This document shows positions 29,718 to 37,120 of a DNA stretch of 64,000 nt, piece after piece; position 1 is the first letter of the stretch, and every line of letters starts with the position of its first letter. Source of the DNA: an uncultured bacterium. Lineage in GTDB: Bacteria; Verrucomicrobiota; Lentisphaeria; Victivallales; UBA1829. The translations under genes were made by a program, and so were the position numbers. The stretch spans positions 1-64,000 of the forward strand of contig CACYZF010000008.1 of the NCBI GenBank assembly GCA_902778895.1, read 5' to 3'. The notes under the pieces were generated by a model, which was not told where the DNA came from, ran no database searches, and saw only the letters and a list, made by a program, of their open reading frames with translations.

Positions 29718-30558
29718 CCGTTTCTTCGAAGACCTGAAACAACCGATGCGGCCGGGCCAATCCCGGCCGCGTCTTTTCGGCATCCTGAACCTCACGCCGG
29801 ACTCTTTCAGTGACGGCGGCGCGCACACGGCATCGCCGGAAGCCGCCGCGGATTTCGCGGCACAGATGGTCGCCGACGGCGCGGATGCACTCGACCTGGG
29901 AGCGGAGTCCACGCGGCCCGGTTCGGGCGCGGTCCCGACGGACGAGGAAATCCGCCGTCTGCTCCCTGCCCTGAAACTGATCCGGGCGCGTTTCCCGGAT
30001 TTATTCCTCAGCGTCGACACGCGCAAAGCGGACGTGGCCGACGCCGCGCTGGCAGCCGGAGCCGACTGCGTCAACGATGTGAGCGGACTCCAGTTCGATC
30101 CGGGCATGCCGGACGTTGTCGCGGCGCATCATGCCGCCCTCATCATCATGCACATGCGCGGCACGCCGGAGACCATGCAGGCCCCGGAAAACCTCGTTTA
30201 TGACGATCTGATCGCCGACATTTCGGCATCCCTGCTGGACGCGGTGAAGAAAGCCGTCCGCGCGGGCGTCGATCCTGCCCGCATCATGCTCGACCCGGGC
30301 GTCGGGTTCTCGAAGACCGATGAACAGAACATGGCGCTGATCCATCACGCCGCCGAGTTCAAAAAGCTCGGATTCCCGCTGTTCTACGGGATTTCACGCA
30401 AGGGCTTCATCGGGCGCATGTACGGCATCCCCTGCCCCGCCGACCGCGACGACGCCACGGCACAGCTCCAGCTCGACCTCTGCCGCGCCGGAGTCGAAGC
30501 CCTCCGCGTCCACAACGTAAAAGACAGCCTTCAGAAAATACTTGATACCGGAGCTTGA
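29695..30558 (+). CDS. folP: Dihydropteroate synthase
   Basis: A folate-pathway enzyme that joins p-aminobenzoate to dihydropterin pyrophosphate, and the sulfonamide target. Family motifs appear in order: GILNLTPDSFSDGG, LDLGAESTRPGSGAV, SVDTRKADVA, NDVSG, LDPGVGFSKT and GISRKGFIGRM. The start at 29695 has GGAGG five bases upstream and lies inside the end of gyrA (23-bp overlap), so the two are coupled. Length (287 residues) is normal. Confidence 0.95.
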
Positions 30559-30561
30559 ACC

Positions 30562-30607
30562 GTGCCCGAGCGCAGCCGGGCACTACCGCAGTGGAGGCTT
30601 TGCCTCC
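30562..30607. repeat. Dispersed double-hairpin repeat, copy 2
   Basis: GTGCCCG (30562-30568) pairs with CGGGCAC (30577-30583); GGAGG (30593-30597) pairs with CCTCC (30603-30607). It matches copy 1 at 382-428 except for about six bases, including a compensated pair in the first stem. It begins directly after the folP stop. No flanking direct repeat is evident here. Confidence 0.65.
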
Positions 30608-30713
30608 CGTCGCCGTCACCCTCCGCGCAATCACCGCCGCCGGCCTCTGAACACTAAAAAACGGGGAGGAACAGGTTCGTTCCGCCCGGAGCAATGAATC
30701 CTTTGCTTCTTTC

Positions 30714-32447
30714 CTATTCCTCTTCTTCGGATTCGATCTTTTCTTCGTTCTTCTTTCTGTTGTCTACCACATCTTCAGAAAGCTTCGAGCCTTCCACGGG
30801 ATAATAATCGAACCAGTCGAAATCGGCGTGGCCGCCCGGCTCTCCGGCGGTCTGTGCGTAGAGCGCCAGATAGACGCCGGTAAAACCGCCCGCCGTCTCG
30901 CTGCTGAGGAACGTGGTATCGATGGTCCCGAGCGGGATATAGATGTAATCATTGGTGCAATAGAAGAACTCGTAAGCATCTTTCGTGCCGGATACAAGCA
31001 GATACACGACGGAAGAATCGAGCGGGATCTCCTTTTCCGTGTGTTCCAGGCGGCTCAGCTTGTACTTCAGGACGAGGGAAAGCTTCCCGTCGCGTTTCCG
31101 CACCGCCAGGTCGTAATGGGAATCCTTGGACATGAAGACGGTCAACCCCGCCTCGTCGCCGTCCTTCAGACCGGAGGCGTCCAATTTCGTCTTTGCCGAA
31201 AAGTCGATGTGCTGCTGGCGGCGTCCCAGCCACGTGGGGGAGTCGGATTCGCTGATCGTGACCTTGCACGGACGCAGACGCAGCCAGCCTTCGCGTTCGG
31301 GGAGCAGATAGCCCGCGGCGGAAACGGAATAATTCTCGTAGCGCGGAGCGCAGTTGAAATTCCATTCCAGCCCGAGTTTCGACGTGTCGAAGTCCGTGCG
31401 GACGAGTTTCTTCGCCACGGGTACCTGCGGCAGCGTCGGCACGTTCATCTCGAGCGAGATCGCGCCGTTGCCGTTCACGACCGGCCAGCTGTTTTCGTCC
31501 CACTTGACCGGCGCAAGCATCGTTTCGCGTCCGGTGATATGGTGGAATCCGCCGAGCACGCGGAACCCGAGGCAGACCATCCACCACGAGCCGTCGTGCG
31601 CCTGGATGAGGTCGGCGTGTCCGGTGCCCTGAATGGGGTTCTGATAGCCCCGCGCCGGAGCGTGCGACAGAATCGGATTCGAGGGACATGCCTCGAACGG
31701 TCCGCGGAGGCCGCGGCTGCGCGCGATCGTCTCGCTGTGGCCGTACTCCGTGCCGCCCTCGGCGATCATCAGGTAATACCAGCCGTCCTTTTTGTACATG
31801 TGCGGCCCCTCGGCGCAGCGTCCCCCCGTGCCGCGCCAGATGATCTCGCTCCGGCTGAGCAGACGCCCCGTCGCGAGGTCGATCTCCGCCAGATGGATCT
31901 TGCCAGCGCCCTGCGCCGACAGGAAATAGGTCCTGCCGTCGTCGTCGAAGAAAAGGTCGGGGTCGATGCCGCCTTCGCGCACATAAATCGGGTCGGACCA
32001 TTCGCCCGCCGGGTCCTTCGTCGTGACGTAAAAATTCCCGCCGCCGGACACGTTGGTCGTGACCATGTAGAACGTGCCGTCATGGTGACGGATCGTCGGC
32101 GCGTAAATGCCGTTCCAGACGCCGATGTTCTGCAGCCGGGTCTGCGTCGGACGCGTGATGCAATGTCCGATCTGTTCCCAGTGGATCAGGTCCCGGCTGT
32201 GATGCACCGGCACGGCGGGGAAATAGCAGAACGTGCTGTTCACCATGTAGTAATCGTCGCCCACGCGGCACACGCTCGGATCGGGATAGAATCCCGGCAG
32301 GACGGGATTGCGGTAGCCGAACGTTTTCGGTTCTGTCTTCGCTTCAGGTTTCGCGGCTTGGGATTCCTGCGCGGTCGCGGGTGAAATAGCGGCAACGAGC
32401 GCACCGATCACAGCGCCGAGAGTAAGCATTTTGAAAAACGGTTTCAT
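30714..32447 (-). CDS. Secreted GH43 glycosidase (beta-xylosidase/alpha-L-arabinofuranosidase type)
   Basis: A 577-residue enzyme with an N-terminal signal peptide ending near ATAQES. The five-bladed propeller begins YRNPVLPGFYPDPSVCRVGDD, where YPDPS holds the catalytic base. GGIDPDLFFDDDG follows, and RCAEGPHMYKKDG holds the catalytic acid glutamate. After residue 340 comes the C-terminal beta-sandwich typical of xylan-active GH43 enzymes. The last residues are charged and acidic. The promoter is at 32494-32522. Substrate (xylo- or arabino-oligosaccharide) is inferred from family. Confidence 0.9.
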   Translation of the reverse strand: MKPFFKMLTLGAVIGALVAAISPATAQESQAAKPEAKTEPKTFGYRNPVLPGFYPDPSVCRVGDDYYMVNSTFCYFPAVPVHHSRDLIHWEQIGHCITRPTQTRLQNIGVWNGIYAPTIRHHDGTFYMVTTNVSGGGNFYVTTKDPAGEWSDPIYVREGGIDPDLFFDDDGRTYFLSAQGAGKIHLAEIDLATGRLLSRSEIIWRGTGGRCAEGPHMYKKDGWYYLMIAEGGTEYGHSETIARSRGLRGPFEACPSNPILSHAPARGYQNPIQGTGHADLIQAHDGSWWMVCLGFRVLGGFHHITGRETMLAPVKWDENSWPVVNGNGAISLEMNVPTLPQVPVAKKLVRTDFDTSKLGLEWNFNCAPRYENYSVSAAGYLLPEREGWLRLRPCKVTISESDSPTWLGRRQQHIDFSAKTKLDASGLKDGDEAGLTVFMSKDSHYDLAVRKRDGKLSLVLKYKLSRLEHTEKEIPLDSSVVYLLVSGTKDAYEFFYCTNDYIYIPLGTIDTTFLSSETAGGFTGVYLALYAQTAGEPGGHADFDWFDYYPVEGSKLSEDVVDNRKKNEEKIESEEEE

Positions 32448-32493
32448 GGCATGCCTCTGGTTTCAGGTCTATATTGGTCTTTTATATGAGAAC

Positions 32494-32522
32494 AATATAT
32501 CACGGAAATGCGCTGTTTTCAA
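32494..32522 (-). promoter_or_regulatory. Promoter of the secreted GH43 gene
   Basis: Read on the minus strand: TTGAAA (32522-32517), 17 bp, TATATT (32499-32494), about 47 bp before the start. Confidence 0.65.
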
Positions 32523-32538
32523 GCATGAAAGCGGGGGT

Positions 32539-32904
32539 TCAGCGGTAGTGGAAATATTTGATGTCCACGAAGCCCGCGTCCGCGTCGTCGTTGAACGTGT
32601 AGATGCCGATGCGGTCGCCGCGGTAGTTGCCCCACTGCAGGCGGTACGGCTCGCCGAATGGCGTGTAGTTGATGCCGTCGAGACTGTAGGAATAATGCGA
32701 CACGCCGTCCAGCCCCCAGGTCGAACGGAACCAGATATAAAACACCGTCGCGAAGTCCTTGTTTATCCCGGCGCGGAGATATGCGGTGGCAGGCTGCCGG
32801 GCAAGCTTCGGACCGCGTTCGATCCGGTCGTTGTGGCGGAACTCCACATAGAGAAATTCATTCTCCAGGGGCGAAGACAACTCTTTCGGATGTCGGATTT
32901 CCAT
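32539..32904 (-). pseudogene. Remnant of a GH43-type C-terminal domain
   Basis: About 121 codons encode only the end of a GH43 beta-sandwich domain: FRSTWGLDGVSHYSYSLDG and NYRGDRIGIYTFNDDADAG. The catalytic propeller is absent. The fragment lies directly upstream of the intact secreted GH43 gene on the same strand and ends before that gene's promoter. A start at 32904 (MEIRHPKEL) is possible, but the protein would lack an active site. It is probably what is left of a second GH43 gene after deletion. Confidence 0.6.
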
Positions 32905-32916
32905 TCTGCTTCCTGC

Positions 32917-32945
32917 TTGACAACGCCTCCTGTTTGTGCTATTGT
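32917..32945 (+). promoter_or_regulatory. Promoter of the alpha/beta hydrolase gene
   Basis: TTGACA (32917-32922), 17 bp, TATTGT (32940-32945), 38 bp before the start at 32984. Confidence 0.7.
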
Positions 32946-32983
32946 ATTGCCTGCGTTTTGTTTTTTTATCCATAAGGGAAAGC

Positions 32984-33592
32984 ATGAAACATCTGGTCGT
33001 TTATGTACATGGGAAGGGCGGCAGCGCCAGCGAGGCGGAACACTACAGACCGTTGTCCGACGGGTGCGAGGTCGTCGGATTTGACTACCGAGCGCAAACG
33101 CCGTGGGAGGCGCGCGACGAGTTTCCGCTTTTCTTCGAAACGTTGCGTTCCAATTGCGGTTCGCTGACACTGATCGCGAACAGCATCGGCGCGTTCTACT
33201 CCATGACCTCGCTTTCGGGAAAATACATCGACCGCGCGCTGTTCATTTCGCCGGTCGTGGATATGGAGAACATGATCCGGAACATGATGTCGCGGGCGAA
33301 CGTCACAGAGGACGAACTCCGCGCCAGAAAGGAAATCCCGGTCGGCTTCGGCGAAACGCTCTCCTGGGACTGGCTTTGCGACGTGCGGAATCATCCGCTT
33401 CAATGGTCCGTACCCACCCGCATCCTGTACGGCGGCCGAGACTTCCTGACCCCGCCCGAAACGATGTCCGCATTCACCGCCCGGATCGGCGCGCAGCTCA
33501 CGGTCATGCCCCGCGGCGAACACTGGTTCCACACCCCGGAACAGATGGCCTTCCTCGACGAGTGGATTCTAAGCACGAAGAGTTTTTTATAA
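32984..33592 (+). CDS. Alpha/beta hydrolase
   Basis: A 202-residue small serine hydrolase. It starts KHLVVYVHGKGGSASEAEHY with the oxyanion HGKGG. The nucleophile elbow is ANSIGA, the acid is in LYGGRDFLTPPE, and the histidine is in PRGEHWFHTPEQ. The start at 32984 follows AAGGGAAAG and fits the promoter. It has no signal peptide. The substrate is unknown. Confidence 0.82.
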   Translation: MKHLVVYVHGKGGSASEAEHYRPLSDGCEVVGFDYRAQTPWEARDEFPLFFETLRSNCGSLTLIANSIGAFYSMTSLSGKYIDRALFISPVVDMENMIRNMMSRANVTEDELRARKEIPVGFGETLSWDWLCDVRNHPLQWSVPTRILYGGRDFLTPPETMSAFTARIGAQLTVMPRGEHWFHTPEQMAFLDEWILSTKSFL

Positions 33593-33712
33593 GAAAAACG
33601 AAAAAGCCTGTTGAATTCTTGTGAAACAATGCTACAGGTAAACGGATCGGTGTGCAATGCGTTCTAGCAATCCCAAAGATTTACTTGCAGTCATGACATT
33701 ACAGCTCTCTAT

Positions 33713-33931
33713 TTGAAAAATCATGATCTGAACCCGTATATCGCGCTTTTTTTATGCACGATGATTATGATGGACAAATATCGTTGGAGCTACGGAAGAA
33801 AACCTCACGATGTAAATAAATTTGGCAAGTCCATCATTAAACTTCCTGTAGATTCCAATAACGATCCTGATTGGGTTTTCATGGAAAACTATATCAAGTC
33901 TCTTCCCTATGGAGACAGGTTAAACGGCTGA
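33713..33931 (+). pseudogene. C-terminal remnant of a restriction-modification protein
   Basis: Seventy-two codons end with IIKLPVDSNNDPDWVFMENY and IKSLPYGDRL. This is the ending I associate with BcgI-like/type IIG and specificity-type restriction-modification proteins. No upstream body of such a gene remains, and the frames before 33713 are broken. The segment is more AT-rich than its surroundings, consistent with a decayed acquired system. Confidence 0.55.
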
Positions 33932-34031
33932 TTATCACCAATAGCAGATGAATTCATTCTTAAGTGGAATGATTCGTTTCCGAAAACAGTTTTATGCTCA
34001 AGCGCTGAACTAAAGACTTTATTCCAGATGA

Positions 34032-34136
34032 ATAACTCAGCCGATTCTATCCGTTGTGATCCTGGCGCACAACGAGGAGAAGTATCTTCCTTCGTGCCTA
34101 GAAGCTGTGAAGCGCGCGGCAGGCACACGGCCTTAA
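34032..34136 (+). pseudogene. N-terminal remnant of a family 2 glycosyltransferase
   Basis: From 34044 a frame reads ILSVVILAHNEEKYLPSCLE and stops after about 30 codons at 34134-34136. That is the first beta strand and UDP-sugar site of GT2 enzymes. There is no in-frame start (a TGA precedes it) and no remaining body. With the neighbouring restriction remnant it shows that 33.6-34.15 kb holds gene debris rather than working genes. Confidence 0.5.
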
Positions 34137-34181
34137 CACAATACCCCTGACGCAAGCCTCATGCGCTCTGCCCGGCGCAGC

Positions 34182-34961
34182 TCACCCAAGCGCCACGTCG
34201 AGGGCCATCATCAGGGAGAATCCGGCGGCAAACGAGACGACGCCCCAGTCGGAGTGCCGGCCCGCGGACATCTCCGGGATCAGCTCCTCGACGACCACAT
34301 ACAGCATCGCGCCCGCGGCGAAACTCAGCAGATACGGCATGGCGGGGATAATGAGGGCCGCGGCGGCCACGGTCAGCGCGCCGAAGAGCGGTTCCACGAT
34401 GCCCGACAGCCCGCCGTACAGGAACGCTCTCGTGCGGCTTTTTCCCTCGAAATGGAGCGGCATGGAGATGATCGCGCCCTCGGGGAAATTCTGGATGGCG
34501 ATGCCGATCGACAGCGCGAGCGCGCCGCCCGCCGTGATGTCGTCCGATCCGGCGAGAAGTCCCGCATAGACCACGCCGACTGCCATGCCCTCCGGGATAT
34601 TGTGCAGCGTCACGGCCAGCACCATTTTCGCCGTGCGCGAAAGACGGCTCGCCGGCCCCTCGGGACTGGTCGTATTCATGTGCAGGTGCGGCGTCAGGTG
34701 GTCCAGAAGCAGCAGGAACATGATCCCGAGCAGGAATCCGATCACGGCAGGAAGAAACGACAGCCGTCCCAGTTTGCCGGACTCTTCCATGGCGGGGATC
34801 AGCAGGCTCCACACGGACGCCGCCACCATCACCCCCGAGGCGAATCCGGTCATCACGCGCTGCAGCGTGTCGTTCAGCGCCCGCCGCATGAAGAAAACAC
34901 AGCCTGCTCCGCCGACCGTCCCGGCCAGCGGGATCAGCAGTCCCACTATGACGTCGTGCAT
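34182..34961 (-). CDS. ZIP-family divalent metal transporter
   Basis: A 259-residue inner-membrane protein with about eight membrane segments. The metal-binding helices are plain: VTLHNIPEGMAVG in the fourth segment and IAIQNFPEGAIIS in the fifth, the HNxPEG and QNxPEG motifs of the GufA/ZupT branch. A histidine-bearing loop (LTPHLHMN) precedes them. It imports zinc, iron or related ions by family knowledge. It has no regulatory neighbour. Confidence 0.92.
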   Translation of the reverse strand: MHDVIVGLLIPLAGTVGGAGCVFFMRRALNDTLQRVMTGFASGVMVAASVWSLLIPAMEESGKLGRLSFLPAVIGFLLGIMFLLLLDHLTPHLHMNTTSPEGPASRLSRTAKMVLAVTLHNIPEGMAVGVVYAGLLAGSDDITAGGALALSIGIAIQNFPEGAIISMPLHFEGKSRTRAFLYGGLSGIVEPLFGALTVAAAALIIPAMPYLLSFAAGAMLYVVVEELIPEMSAGRHSDWGVVSFAAGFSLMMALDVALG

Positions 34962-35081
34962 ATCCGAAGCTCCTCTTTTCTTTTCGTTTTGGATTTAATA
35001 TAGCACGACTTGGCCCGGAAAACAACCTGCAAATGCAAACTCCGTTCGTTTCCGGTTCTGCGGCTTCCTTATTGCCTGCTC

Positions 35082-35109
35082 TTGATTTTTTCCTCTTGTG
35101 CGATATATT
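35082..35109 (+). promoter_or_regulatory. Promoter of the glycosyltransferase gene
   Basis: TTGATT (35082-35087), 16 bp, TATATT (35104-35109), 38 bp before the start. Confidence 0.6.
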
Positions 35110-35147
35110 ATTAAAAACAAATCAGCCGAAACCATGGATCGCATCGC

Positions 35148-36311
35148 ATGAAAATCGCCTTAGTCCTCAACCGTTTTTATCCCGAAGTGGGTGGAGCAGA
35201 AACCAACCTCTATTTCCAGGCGAAGGAACTTTCAAAACGCCATAATGTAACCGTGTTCACCCCGAGACGTCTTCCCGAGACCCCGAAAAAAGAGACCATC
35301 GGATCATTCACCGTCCATCGGCTTCTGGATATCAGGAACCGCCTGCCGAACATCGGGCGCGACACGTTTATGCCGGGGATCTTTTTCCGGATCCTTTTCG
35401 GCAGTTTCGACGCCGTGATGGCGTTCCCCTCCCTGAACCACAACAATATGCTGGCGCTGATTGCGGCGAGGATCCGGCGCGTCCCGTTCATCCTCTGCTC
35501 GTTCGACCTGCTGGACTACGCCGAGATCCAGAAAAAGACAGGAACGATCGATCCGCACTGCCTGGAACATTTCACGCCGAGCCGGACAAGGCAATATCTG
35601 TTCAGGAAATGCAGCCATATTTTCGCGATCTCGAACCGGGAAATGGACGTGTTCCGGCGCTACAATCCTCATGTTTCCTTTTCTCCGGTCCCTGTGGAGA
35701 CATCGGAATACGAAGCCGACATCGACCGGGCGGCGTTTCGGAAGCGCTACGGCATCGCCGAAGATGCGATGGTGTTCCTTGTGCTCGGCCGCGTATCCCG
35801 GATCAAAGGACAGGACATCGCCGTCAAGGCGTTCGTCGAGGCTGCGTCCAGGATGCCCGGATCCATTCTGGCGGTCGTCGGACGCAGCGATTACGAACCG
35901 GATTTCCTCGAAGGGATGAAATCGGCGATCCGCGAGGCGAAACTCGAAGACCGCGTCGTCTTCACCGGCATGATCCCGCGCGACGACGTAATCGGTTTCC
36001 TGAAGACCTCGGACGTGATGCTCGCACCGGTCCGCTTCATGAATTCCGGTGCTGTGATTGTGGAGTCATGGGCGGCAGGTACGCCTGTCATCCAGAGCGA
36101 TGCGGTCGACCCCGATCTGATCGACCAGGGGGTCAACGGCTGGAGATTTCATTCGGAACAGAGCAGCGAGCTGGCGGAACGCCTAGCAGAAAGCTATGAA
36201 AAGCGCGCGCAGTTACCGGAAATGGGGAAAAAGGGACGCGAAAAAGTCCTTGCCGGTTTTACTTACCCCAAGCTGATCTCCATTTACGAAGAAACCATCG
36301 CCGGGTTGTGA
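35148..36311 (+). CDS. Family 4 glycosyltransferase
   Basis: A 387-residue GT-B enzyme. The N-terminal half starts KIALVLNRFYPEVGGAETNL, the acceptor-side GGAE loop of the GT4 family. The C-terminal half has VLGRVSRIKGQDIAV, then VVFTGMIPRDDVIGFLKTSD and the donor-binding LAPVRFMNSGAVIVESWAAG with its conserved glutamate spacing. The acceptor and sugar are unknown; cell-envelope polysaccharide or glycolipid synthesis is the usual role. It is a single gene with its own promoter. Confidence 0.9.
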   Translation: MKIALVLNRFYPEVGGAETNLYFQAKELSKRHNVTVFTPRRLPETPKKETIGSFTVHRLLDIRNRLPNIGRDTFMPGIFFRILFGSFDAVMAFPSLNHNNMLALIAARIRRVPFILCSFDLLDYAEIQKKTGTIDPHCLEHFTPSRTRQYLFRKCSHIFAISNREMDVFRRYNPHVSFSPVPVETSEYEADIDRAAFRKRYGIAEDAMVFLVLGRVSRIKGQDIAVKAFVEAASRMPGSILAVVGRSDYEPDFLEGMKSAIREAKLEDRVVFTGMIPRDDVIGFLKTSDVMLAPVRFMNSGAVIVESWAAGTPVIQSDAVDPDLIDQGVNGWRFHSEQSSELAERLAESYEKRAQLPEMGKKGREKVLAGFTYPKLISIYEETIAGL

Positions 36312-36404
36312 TCCTTTCCTTTCCCGCTGTCTGCAAAACCGGATTGGGTTGAAAACAGCACGCCATCCCCTAACAACAGAAAGGGGAAATGCCTTTGTCC
36401 GGCT

Positions 36405-37085
36405 TCAGCTCTGAAGGAAATCCAGCACGGCCCGGTTGAATTCCAGCGGATTCCGGTTCGCGATGAAATGATTTCCCTTCACGAAAACGAACCTGGCGTC
36501 CGGGATGGAGTCCGCGATCAGGCGTGTGTGTGCTTCTTTCATCATGTCACGGGTTCCGGCGATGACCAGCGTTTTCGCCTTGATTCCGGCAAGCTCCGAG
36601 GGCGAAACATTCGGTTCGTTCACCATGAGTCCGAGCATTTCCGCATTCCGCCGGGCGGACTCGCTCCTGCCGGAGAAACACTTCGCGATCCTGTAGCCGA
36701 TCTCGATCGGGAGCTGGACGCTCCGTTTTACGCCGGACGCGTTCAGATTCGCGCCGTTCAGGATCAGACGGCCGACGCGCTCGGGATGCCGGATGGCGAA
36801 GACCATCGCAATGTTTGCTCCGTCGGAAAACCCGAGCAGATGGGCCTTTTCGATTCGATGCTCATCCATGAACTCCAGCAGATCGTCCGCGAACTGCCGT
36901 ATCGTGAACGGCATCCCACCCCGCGGCGTCCGGCCGTGTCCCCGGGTGTCGACCGCATACACATGATATTGCCCGGCGAACGCGTCGATCTGTCCCTTGA
37001 AATAATCGGAACACGCCCCGTTTCCATGAAGTAGGACAAGAGGCTCGCCCTCCCCCTTTTCGAGGTAAAAATGTCTGATGTCCAT
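36405..37085 (-). CDS. Alpha/beta hydrolase
   Basis: A 226-residue hydrolase. The oxyanion motif is LLHGNGACSDYF, the nucleophile elbow is LLGFSDGANIA, the acid is in IAGTRDMMKEA and the histidine is in KGNHFIANRN. The start at 37085 (MDIRHFYLEKGEG) has GGA-type spacing; longer in-frame starts at 37097 or 37154 would overlap the stop region of the upstream uvrA-like gene. It is likely co-transcribed with that gene. The substrate is unknown. Confidence 0.82.
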   Translation of the reverse strand: MDIRHFYLEKGEGEPLVLLHGNGACSDYFKGQIDAFAGQYHVYAVDTRGHGRTPRGGMPFTIRQFADDLLEFMDEHRIEKAHLLGFSDGANIAMVFAIRHPERVGRLILNGANLNASGVKRSVQLPIEIGYRIAKCFSGRSESARRNAEMLGLMVNEPNVSPSELAGIKAKTLVIAGTRDMMKEAHTRLIADSIPDARFVFVKGNHFIANRNPLEFNRAVLDFLQS

Positions 37086-37120
37086 TACGAATTCCATTTC
37101 CGTTTCGTTGATTCGTACGT

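Noticed and set aside
36312..36404. Terminator between the converging glycosyltransferase and hydrolase genes
   Set aside because: Only short imperfect pairing (CCCCT/AGGGG) is visible with no T tract, too weak to call.
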